Source: Leadbetterella lacunae (GTDB lineage Bacteria > Bacteroidota > Bacteroidia > Cytophagales > Spirosomataceae). Taken from it: a stretch of DNA of 64,000 nucleotides. Below are positions 15,001 through 26,000 of this stretch, in pieces. The stretch's first letter is position 1, and each line of letters begins with the position of its first letter. The DNA is taken from assembly GCF_042649125.1 (NCBI RefSeq), contig NZ_JBHRYQ010000001.1, forward strand, positions 1,798,001 to 1,862,000. The letters are read 5' to 3'. The position numbers and the translations under genes were made by a program. The notes under the pieces were generated by a model that had not been told where the DNA came from, did not search any database, and saw only the letters and a list, made by a program, of their open reading frames with translations.

Positions 15001-16036
15001 GGTATCGGTTTTAACAATTGGCGTCTCCGTTGTTTTTACCGTTGCAATGTTTACTAAAGTATTGCCTGCGTCTATGTCTGCTTGGGTTACCGCATAGCTG
15101 ATCGTATACGTGAACGTCTCACCTACTTCTAGGATGTTGTTGTTCGTGATACTTTCATTTGTTTTTACTAGCGTGCCAATTGTTCCGTTTGGAAGCGTAT
15201 CGCTTACGGCTACGTTCGTTAGGCTTTGGTTTCCGGTGTTTACTACCACTACTTCGTAGTTGATTGTGCCCGGTGTCGTCACTGGGTTTTGGCCGCCTAC
15301 TTGTGTTTTCGTGATCGTTAAGCTTGGTGCCTGACTTACTGGCGTTGCCGCGGTATCGGTTTTAACAATTGGCGTCTCCGTTGTTTTTACCGTTGCAATG
15401 TTTACTAAAGTATTGCCTGCGTCTATGTCTGCTTGGGTTACCGCATAGCTGATCGTATACGTGAACGTCTCACCTACTTCTAGGATGTTGTTGTTCGTGA
15501 TACTTTCATTTGTTTTTACTAGCGTGCCAATTGTTCCGTTTGGAAGCGTATCGCTTACGGCTACGTTCGTTAGGCTTTGGTTTCCGGTGTTTACTACCAC
15601 TACTTCGTAGTTGATTGTGCCCGGTGTCGTCACTGGGTTTTGCCGCCTACTTGTGTTTTCGTGATCGTTAAGCTTGGTGCCTGACTTACTGGCGTTGCCG
15701 CGGTATCGGTTTTAACAATTGGCGTCTCCGTTGTTTTTACCGTTGCAATGTTTACTAAAGTATTGCCTGCGTCTATGTCTGCTTGGGTAACCGCATAGCT
15801 GATCGTATACGTGAACGTCTCACCTACTTCTAGGATGTTGTTGTTCGTGATACTTTCGTTTGTTTTTACTAGCGTGCCAATTGTTCCGTTTGGTAAGGTA
15901 TCGCTTACGGCTACGTTCGTTAGGCTTTGGTTTCCGGTGTTTACTACCACTACTTCGTAGTTGATTGTGCCCGGTGTCGTCACTGGGTTTTGGCCGCCTA
16001 CTTGTGTTTTTGTGATCGTTAAGCTTGGTGCCTGGC
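1..16036 (-). pseudogene. Frame-disrupted continuation of the giant DUF11 repeat protein
   Basis: The same 117-residue DUF11 unit continues on the minus strand to the window edge, but no piece stays open for more than about 370 codons. Each break is a 1-3 base loss, usually in a short homopolymer: GGTCGC to GTCGC, CGGCTACG to CGCTACG, GGGTTACC to GGTTACC, TTTGTTTTT to TTGTTTTT, TTAAGC to TTAGC. The residues on either side of each break are unchanged, so the protein sequence has not drifted as it would in an old pseudogene. I read the separate fragments as one gene that is either mis-assembled or recently broken, not as many small genes. Fragment starts reported as Met are mostly GTG (Val) codons inside the repeat. 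The true C-terminus and any sorting signal lie to the left of position 1. Confidence 0.75.
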
Positions 16037-17083
16037 CTACTGGTGTTGCGGCTGTATCGGTTTTAACGATTGGGTTTCCGTTGTTTTTACGGTCGCAATG
16101 TTTACTAAAGTATTGCCTGCGTCTATGTCTGCTTGGGTTACCGCATAGCTGATCGTATACGTGAACGTCTCACCTACTTCTAGGATGTTGTTGTTCGTGA
16201 TACTTTCATTTGTTTTTACTAGCGTGCCAATTGTTCCGTTTGGTAAGGTATCGCTTACGGCTACGTTCGTTAGGCTTTGGTTTCCGGTGTTTACTACCAC
16301 TACTTCGTAGTTGATTGTGCCCGGTGTCGTCACTGGGTTTTGGCCGCCTACTTGTGTTTTCGTGATCGTTAAGCTTGGTGCCTGACCTACTGGCGTTGCC
16401 GCGGTATCGGTTTTAACAATTGGCGTCTCCGTTGTTTTTACCGTTGCAATGTTTACTAAAGTATTGCCTGCGTCTATGTCTGCTTGGGTTACCGCATAGC
16501 TGATCGTATACGTGAACGTCTCACCTACTTCTAGGATGTTGTTGTTCGTGATACTTTCATTTGTTTTTACTAGCGTGCCAATTGTTCCGTTTGGTAAGGT
16601 ATCGCTTACGGCTACGTTCGTTAGGCTTTGGTTTCCGGTGTTTACTACCACTACTTCGTAGTTGATTGTGCCCGGTGTCGTCACTGGGTTTTGGCCGCCT
16701 ACTTGTGTTTTTGTGATCGTTAAGCTTGGTGCCTGGCCTACTGGTGTTGCGGCTGTATCGGTTTTAACGATTGGGGTTTCCGTTGTTTTTACCGTTGCAA
16801 TGTTTACTAAAGTATTGCCTGCGTCTATGTCTGCTTGGGTAACCGCATAGCTGATCGTATACGTGAACATCTCACCTACTTCTAGGATGTTGTTGTTCGT
16901 GATACTTTCGTTTGTTTTTACTAGCGTTCCTAATGTTCCGTTTGGAAGCGTATCGCTTACGGCTACGTTCGTTAGGCTTTGGTTTCCGGTGTTTACTACC
17001 ACTACTTCGTAGTTGATTGTGCCCGGTGTCGTCACTGGGTTTTGGCCGCCTACTTGTGTTTTCGTGATCGTTAAGCTTGGTGT
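1..17083 (-). repeat. 49 tandem copies of a 351-bp DUF11-encoding repeat (last copy cut by edge)
   Basis: The anchor GATTGTGCCCGG occurs 49 times at 343-351 base spacing, from about 251 to 17015. Intact periods such as 16313-16664-17015 are exactly 351 bases (117 codons). The 48 periods sum to 16764 bases, against 16848 expected. Each unit encodes a Cys-free DUF11 domain with conserved segments near SLTITKTQVGG, VVVNTGNQSL, SDTLPNGT and TQADIDAGN. Variation between units is mostly a few alternative synonymous blocks, such as GGTAAGGTATCG against GGAAGCGTATCG. Blocks of several units recur in the same order elsewhere in the array, which indicates unequal recombination or assembly rearrangement. 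Confidence 0.95.
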
Positions 17084-20000
17084 TTGCGTTATTGTTGTAG
17101 TAGCATTGTCTATATTTGGGCCTGGTACTTCTGTCGTTACAACGCTTGCAGTATTTACTAAAGCTGTACCTGCATCGATATCGCTTTGTGTTGCAGTATA
17201 AGTTGCCTGATATACCCACGTCTCTCCTACATTTAAAACTCCGGAATCTGCAACATCTCCACTTTGCAACGTTGCACTTCCAGCTAAGTCATCACTTAAA
17301 ACGACGTTAGTCAAGTTCACATTACCTGTATTTTTAACAGTAATCGAATACGTTAGTAATCCAGGAGAATTAATATTTGTTTTATCTACAATTTTATTAA
17401 TAGTCAAATTTGGACTTTGAGAAATAGTAGAAACAGCCGAATCTGAGGTAGGCCCAGGATACTCTGTTGTCACTACAGTTGCTGTATTCACTATATCATC
17501 TCCAGCATCAATATCTTCTTGAGTAACATTATAGGTAGCTTGGTATACCCACGTTTCACCTACATTTAAAATATTAGGATCAGTATTGTCTCCACTTTGT
17601 AAAGTGGCTGCACCAGCTAAATCATCAGTTAAAACAACATTGGTTAAATTAATATTTCCTGTATTTACAACAGTGATAGTGTATGTTAAAATACCAGGTA
17701 CAATAGTGCTTTCTTTATCAACAATTTTATCTATTGTTAAACTTGGACAAGCAGTAAATATAATTTCTGCAGAAGTGGTTGAGGTACAACCATTGCTCCC
17801 CTTTACTATGACAGTATAAATCCCTGGACCTACACCAATTAGATTTTTTGTATCGTTAAAATCTCCGGTTCCATCATTGTCCCAATCAAAAACAAAAGGA
17901 GAAGTACCTCCAGAAACTGTTAAAATAATATCTCCTGTTGGGTCAAAACAAGCTAAAGTTTCGCCAGTTGCAGAAATAGTTGGTGCTGTGATGTCTTGTG
18001 TTACCGAAGTAGTTGCACTTGTGGTACAACCGTTTGTTGTATTCGTTACCGTTACTGAATAGGTTCCAGGAGCACTTGGGTTTATGGCTGCTGTTGTCGC
18101 ACTAAATGCTGAAGGACCTGACCATGCGTAGGTTCCACCACCCGTTGCCGTTCTATTTACAGTAGTTGTCGTACATGTTAAGTTTGCAGTTCCAGTTATC
18201 GTTACCGTTGGTGCTGTAATATTTTGAGTTACCGAAGTAGTTGCACTTGTGGTACAACCATTTGTCGTATTCGTTACTGTTACAGAATAGGTTCCTGGTA
18301 CACTTGGGTTAATTGCTGCCGTTGTTGCACTAAAGGCCGAAGGGCCTGACCATGCGTAGGTTCCACCACCCGTTGCGGTTCTATTTACAGTAGTTGTCGT
18401 ACATGTTAAGTTCGCTGTTCCTGTGATTGTTACCGTTGGTGCTGTAATGTCTTGTGTAATTGACGTAGTTGCACTTGTGGTACAACCGTTCGTCGTATTT
18501 GTTACTGTTACTGAATACGTTCCTGGCACACTTGGATTAATTGCTGCCGTTGTCGCACTAAATGCCGAAGGGCCTGACCATGCGTATGTTCCACCACCTG
18601 TTGCCGTTCTGTTTACAGTGGTTGTCGTACATGTTAAGTTCGCCGTTCCTGTAATTGTTACTGTAGGAGCTGTAATATTTTGAGTTACCGAAGTAGTGGC
18701 ACTTGCAGTACAACCGTTTGTCGTATTCGTTACTGTTACTGAATAGGTTCCAGGTACGCTTGGGTTAATTGCCGCCGTTGTCGCATTAAATGCTGAAGGA
18801 CCTGACCATGCGTATGTGTCACCACCTGTTGCCGTTCTATTTACGGTAGTTGTCGTACATGTTAAGTTCGCAGTTCCTGTGATTGTTACCGTTGGTGCTG
18901 TAATGTCTTGTGTTACCGAAGTAGTTGCACTTGTGGTACAACCGTTTGTCGTATTCGTTACTGTTACTGAATACGTTCCAGGTAAACTTGGGTTAATAGC
19001 CGCTGTTGTGGCACTAAATGCCGAAGGGCCTGACCATGCGTAGGTGCCACCTCCTGTTGCCGTTCTATTTACGGTAGTTGTCGTACATGTTAAGTTCGCC
19101 GTTCCTGTAATTGTTACTGTAGGAGCTGTAATATTTTGAGTTACCGAAGTAGTGGCACTTGCAGTACAACCGTTTGTCGTATTCGTTACTGTTACTGAAT
19201 AGGTTCCAGGTACGCTTGGATTAATTGCTGCCGTTGACGCACTAAATGCTGAAGGACCTGACCATGCGTAGGTTCCACCACCTGTTGCCGTTCTGTTTAC
19301 GGTAGTTGTCGTACATGTTAAGTTCGCAGTTCCTGTGATTGTTACTGTAGGAGCTGTGATGTCTTGTGTTACCGAAGTAGTTGCACTTGTGGTACAACCG
19401 TTTGTCGTATTCGTTACCGTTACAGAATAGGTTCCAGGTACACTTGGGTTTATCGCTGCCGTTGTGGCACTAAAGGCCGAAGGACCTGACCATGCGTAGG
19501 TTCCACCACCTGTTGCCGTTCTATTTACGGTAGTTGTCGTACACGTTAAGTTCGCAGTTCCTGTGATCGTTACCGTTGGTGCTGTAATGTCTTGTGTAAT
19601 TGACGTAGTTGCACTTGTGGTACAACCGTTCGTCGTATTTGTTACTGTTACTGAATACGTTCCTGGCACACTTGGATTAATTGCTGCCGTTGTTGCACTG
19701 AAGGCCGAAGGACCTGACCATGCGTAGGTTCCACCACCTGTGGCTGTTCTATTTACAGTAGTTGTCGTACAAGTTAGGTTCGCAGTTCCAGTTATCGTTA
19801 CTATTGGTGCTGTGATGTCTTGTGTTACCGAAGTTGTTGCACTTGTGGTACAACCATTTGTCGTATTCGTTACTGTTACTGAATATGTTCCAGGTACGCT
19901 TGGGTTTATTGCCGCTGTTGTGGCACTAAATGCCGAAGGGCCTGACCATGCGTAGGTGCCACCTCCTGTTGCCGTTCTATTTACGGTAGTTGTCGTACAT

Positions 20001-23000
20001 GTTAAGTTCGCCGTTCCTGTAATTGTTACTGTAGGAGCTGTAATATTTTGAGTTACCGAAGTAGTGGCACTTGCAGTACAACCGTTTGTCGTATTCGTTA
20101 CTGTTACTGAATAGGTTCCAGGTACGCTTGGATTAATTGCTGCCGTTGACGCACTAAATGCTGAAGGACCTGACCATGCGTAGGTTCCACCACCTGTTGC
20201 CGTTCTGTTTACGGTAGTTGTCGTACATGTTAAGTTCGCAGTTCCTGTGATTGTTACTGTAGGAGCTGTGATGTCTTGTGTTACCGAAGTAGTTGCACTT
20301 GTGGTACAACCGTTTGTCGTATTCGTTACCGTTACAGAATAGGTTCCAGGTACACTTGGGTTTATCGCTGCCGTTGTGGCACTAAAGGCCGAAGGACCTG
20401 ACCATGCGTAGGTTCCACCACCTGTTGCCGTTCTATTTACGGTAGTTGTCGTACACGTTAAGTTCGCAGTTCCTGTGATCGTTACCGTTGGTGCTGTAAT
20501 GTCTTGTGTAATTGACGTAGTTGCACTTGTGGTACAACCGTTCGTCGTATTTGTTACTGTTACTGAATACGTTCCTGGCACACTTGGATTAATTGCTGCC
20601 GTTGTTGCACTGAAGGCCGAAGGACCTGACCATGCGTAGGTTCCACCACCTGTGGCTGTTCTATTTACAGTAGTTGTCGTACAAGTTAGGTTCGCAGTTC
20701 CAGTTATCGTTACTATTGGTGCTGTGATGTCTTGTGTTACCGAAGTTGTTGCACTTGTGGTACAACCATTTGTCGTATTCGTTACTGTTACTGAATATGT
20801 TCCAGGTACGCTTGGGTTTATTGCCGCTGTTGTGGCACTAAAGGCCGAAGGGCCTGACCATGCGTAGGTTCCACCACCTGTTGCCGTTCTATTTACGGTA
20901 GTTGTCGTACATGTTAAGTTCGCAGTTCCTGTTATCGTTACCGTTGGTGCTGTGATGTCTTGTGTTACCGAAGTAGTTGCACTTGTGGTACATCCGTTTG
21001 TTGTATTCGTTACTGTTACAGAATATGTTCCCGGCACACTTGGATTAATTGCCGCTGTTGTGGCACTGAAGGCCGAAGGGCCTGACCATGCGTAGGTTCC
21101 ACCACCCGTTGCCGTTCTATTTACAGTAGTTGTCGTACATGTTAAGTTCGCAGTTCCAGTTATCGTTACCGTTGGTGCTGTAATATTTTGTGTTACCGAA
21201 GTAGTTGCACTTGTGGTACAACCGTTCGTGGTATTCGTTACTGTTACAGAATAGGTTCCAGGTACGCTTGGGTTTATGGCTGCTGTTGTAGCACTAAATG
21301 CCGAAGGACCTGACCATGCGTATGTGCCACCACCTGTGGCTGTTCTATTAACAGAAGTAGTCGTACATGTTAGGTTTGCTGTTCCTGTGATCGTTACCGT
21401 TGGTGCTGTAATGTCTTGTGTAATTGACGTAGTTGCACTTGTGGTACAACCATTTGTCGTATTCGTTACTGTTACAGAATATGTTCCCGGAACACTTGGA
21501 TTTATTGCCGCCGTTGTCGCACTGAAGCTCGAAGGGCCTGACCATGCGTATGTTCCACCTCCTGTTGCGGTTCTTGCTACACTTGTTGTCGTACATGTTA
21601 AGTTCGCAGTTCCTGTGATCGTTACCGTTGGTGCTGTAATGTCTTGTGTAATTGACGTAGTTGCACTTGTGGTACAACCGTTTGTCGTATTCGTTACCGT
21701 TACAGAATAGGTTCCAGGTACACTTGGGTTTATCGCTGCCGTTGTGGCACTTAAGGCCGAAGGACCTGACCATGCGTAGGTTCCACCACCTGTTGCCGTT
21801 CTATTTACGGTAGTTGTCGTACATGTTAGGTTTGCAGTTCCTGTGATCGTTACCGTTGGTGCTGTAATGTCTTGTGTAATTGACGTAGTTGCACTTGTGG
21901 TACAACCGTTCGTCGTATTTGTTACTGTTACTGAATACGTTCCTGGCACACTTGGATTAATTGCTGCCGTTGTTGCACTGAAGGCCGAAGGACCTGACCA
22001 TGCGTAGGTTCCACCACCTGTGGCTGTTCTATTTACAGTAGTTGTCGTACAAGTTAGGTTCGCAGTTCCAGTTATCGTTACTATTGGTGCTGTGATGTCT
22101 TGTGTTACCGAAGTTGTTGCACTTGTGGTACAACCGTTCGTCGTATTTGTTACTGTTACTGAATACGTTCCTGGCACACTTGGATTAATTGCTGCCGTTG
22201 TCGCACTAAATGCCGAAGGGCCTGACCATGCGTATGTTCCACCACCTGTTGCCGTTCTGTTTACAGTGGTGGTTGTCGTACATGTTAAGTTCGCCGTTCC
22301 TGTAATTGTTACTGTAGGAGCTGTAATATTTTGAGTTACCGAAGTAGTGGCACTTGCAGTACAACCGTTTGTCGTATTCGTTACTGTTACTGAATAGGTT
22401 CCAGGTACGCTTGGGTTAATTGCCGCCGTTGTCGCATTAAATGCTGAAGGACCTGACCATGCGTATGTGTCACCACCTGTTGCCGTTCTATTTACGGTAG
22501 TTGTCGTACATGTTAAGTTCGCAGTTCCTGTGATTGTTACCGTTGGTGCTGTAATGTCTTGTGTTACCGAAGTAGTTGCACTTGTGGTACAACCGTTTGT
22601 CGTATTCGTTACTGTTACTGAATACGTTCCAGGTAAACTTGGGTTAATAGCCGCTGTTGTGGCACTAAATGCCGAAGGGCCTGACCATGCGTAGGTGCCA
22701 CCTCCTGTTGCCGTTCTATTTACGGTAGTTGTCGTACATGTTAAGTTCGCCGTTCCTGTAATTGTTACTGTAGGAGCTGTAATATTTTGAGTTACCGAAG
22801 TAGTGGCACTTGCAGTACAACCGTTTGTCGTATTCGTTACTGTTACTGAATAGGTTCCAGGTACGCTTGGATTAATTGCTGCCGTTGACGCACTAAATGC
22901 TGAAGGACCTGACCATGCGTAGGTTCCACCACCTGTTGCCGTTCTATTTACAGTAGTTGTCGTACACGTTAAGTTCGCAGTTCCTGTGATCGTTACCGTT

Positions 23001-26000
23001 GGTGCTGTAATGTCTTGTGTAATTGACGTAGTTGCACTTGTGGTACAACCGTTCGTCGTATTTGTTACTGTTACTGAATACGTTCCTGGCACACTTGGAT
23101 TAATTGCCGCCGTTGTTGCACTGAAGGCCGAAGGGCCTGACCATGCGTAGGTTCCACCACCTGTGGCTGTTCTATTAACAGAAGTAGTCGTACATGTTAG
23201 GTTTGCTGTTCCTGTGATCGTTACCGTTGGTGCTGTAATGTCTTGTGTAATTGACGTAGTTGCACTTGTGGTACAACCGTTCGTCGTATTTGTTACTGTT
23301 ACTGAATACGTTCCAGGCACACTTGGGTTAATAGCCGCCGTTGTGGCACTAAAGGCCGAAGGACCTGACCATGCGTAGGTTCCACCACCTGTGGCTGTTC
23401 TATTAACAGTAGTAGTCGTACACGTTAAGTTCGCAGTTCCGGTGATCGTTACCGTTGGTGCTGTAATGTCTTGTGTAATTGACGTAGTTGCACTTGTGGT
23501 ACAACCGTTCGTGGTATTCGTTACTGTTACAGAATAGGTTCCAGGTACGCTTGGGTTTATGGCTGCTGTTGTAGCACTAAAGGCCGAAGGACCTGACCAT
23601 GCGTAGGTTCCACCACCTGTGGCTGTTCTATTAACAGTAGTAGTCGTACACGTTAAGTTCGCAGTTCCGGTGATCGTTACCGTTGGTGGAGTGATATTTT
23701 GTGTTACCGAAGTAGTTGCACTTGTGGTACAACCGTTCGTGGTATTCGTTACTGTTACAGAATAGGTTCCAGGTACGCTTGGGTTTATGGCTGCTGTTGT
23801 AGCACTAAATGCCGAAGGACCTGACCATGCGTATGTGCCACCACCTGTGGCTGTTCTATTAACAGAAGTAGTCGTACATGTTAGGTTTGCTGTTCCTGTG
23901 ATCGTTACCGTTGGTGCTGTAATGTCTTGTGTAATTGACGTAGTTGCACTTGTGGTACAACCGTTCGTCGTATTTGTTACTGTTACTGAATACGTTCCTG
24001 GCACACTTGGGTTAATGGCTGCCGTTGTTGCACTAAATGCCGAAGGGCCTGACCATGCGTAGGTTCCACCTCCTGTTGCGGTTCTTGCTACACTTGTTGT
24101 CGTACATGTTAAGTTCGCAGTTCCAGTTATCGTTACTATTGGTGCTGTGATGTCTTGTGTTACCGAAGTTGTTGCACTTGTGGTACAACCATTTGTCGTA
24201 TTCGTTACCGTTACAGAATAGGTTCCAGGTACACTTGGGTTTATCGCTGCCGTTGTGGCACTAAAGGCCGAAGGACCTGACCATGCGTAGGTTCCACCAC
24301 CTGTTGCCGTTCTATTTACGGTAGTTGTCGTACACGTTAAGTTCGCAGTTCCGGTGATCGTTACCGTTGGTGCTGTAATGTCTTGTGTAATTGACGTAGT
24401 TGCACTTGTGGTACAACCGTTCGTCGTATTTGTTACTGTTACTGAATACGTTCCTGGCACACTTGGATTAATTGCTGCCGTTGTTGCACTGAAGGCCGAA
24501 GGACCTGACCATGCGTAGGTTCCACCACCTGTGGCTGTTCTATTTACAGTAGTTGTCGTACAAGTTAGGTTCGCAGTTCCAGTTATCGTTACTATTGGTG
24601 CTGTGATGTCTTGTGTTACCGAAGTTGTTGCACTTGTGGTACAACCATTTGTCGTATTCGTTACTGTTACTGAATATGTTCCAGGTACGCTTGGGTTTAT
24701 TGCCGCTGTTGTGGCACTAAAGGCCGAAGGGCCTGACCATGCGTAGGTTCCACCACCTGTTGCCGTTCTATTTACGGTAGTTGTCGTACATGTTAAGTTC
24801 GCAGTTCCTGTTATCGTTACCGTTGGTGCTGTGATGTCTTGTGTAATTGACGTAGTTGCACTTGTGGTACAACCGTTCGTCGTATTTGTTACTGTTACTG
24901 AATACGTTCCCGGCACACTTGGATTAATTGCCGCTGTTGTGGCACTGAAGCTCGAAGGGCCTGACCATGCGTATGTTCCACCTCCTGTTGCGGTTCTTGC
25001 TACACTTGTTGTCGTACATGTTAAGTTCGCAGTTCCTGTGATTGTTACTGTAGGAGCTGTGATGTCTTGTGTTACCGAAGTAGTTGCACTTGTGGTACAA
25101 CCGTTTGTCGTATTCGTTACCGTTACAGAATAGGTTCCAGGTACACTTGGGTTTATCGCTGCCGTTGTGGCACTTAAGGCCGAAGGACCTGACCATGCGT
25201 AGGTTCCACCACCTGTGGCTGTTCTATTAACAGAAGTAGTCGTACATGTTAGGTTTGCTGTTCCTGTGATCGTTACCGTTGGTGCTGTAATGTCTTGTGT
25301 TACCGAAGTAGTTGCACTTGTGGTACAACCGTTGGTAGTATTCGTTACTGTTACTGAATACGTTCCCGGAACACTTGGATTAATTGCAGCTGTTGTCGCA
25401 CTAAATGCTGAAGGACCTGACCATGCGTAGGTTCCACCACCTGTTGCGGTTCTATTTACAGATGTTGTCGAACATGTTAAGTTCGCAGTTCCTGTGATCG
25501 TTACCGTTGGTGCTGTAATATTTTGAGTTACCGAAGTAGTTGCACTTGTTGTACATCCGTTTGTTGTATTCGTTACTGTTACAGAATATGTTCCCGGCAC
25601 ACTTGGATTAATTGCCGCTGTTGTGGCACTGAAGGCCGAAGGGCCTGACCATGCGTAGGTTCCACCACCCGTTGCCGTTCTATTTACAGTAGTTGTCGTA
25701 CATGTTAAGTTCGCAGTTCCTGTTATCGTTACCGTTGGTGCTGTAATATTTTGAGTTACCGAAGTAGTTGCACTTGTTGTACATCCGTTTGTTGTATTCG
25801 TTACTGTTACAGAATATGTTCCCGGCACACTTGGATTAATTGCCGCTGTTGTGGCACTGAAGGCCGAAGGGCCTGACCATGCGTAGGTTCCACCACCCGT
25901 TGCCGTTCTATTTACAGTAGTTGTCGTACATGTTAAGTTCGCAGTTCCTGTTATCGTTACCGTTGGTGCTGTAATATTTTGAGTTACCGAAGTAGTTGCA

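Noticed and set aside
325..15983. About twenty separate small genes encoding DUF11 fragments
   Set aside because: Their starts are internal GTG codons and their ends follow single-base losses; they are pieces of one gene.
599..16850. Many plus-strand reading frames of 60-75 codons starting MIVPGVVTGFWPP
   Set aside because: They recur with the 351-bp period and are the reverse complement of the DUF11 unit; they have no start signals and follow the repeat.
17586..25430. Plus-strand reading frames up to 144 codons inside the 228-bp array
   Set aside because: They are antisense shadows of the Ig/PKD-like unit, kept open only because the unit length is a multiple of three.
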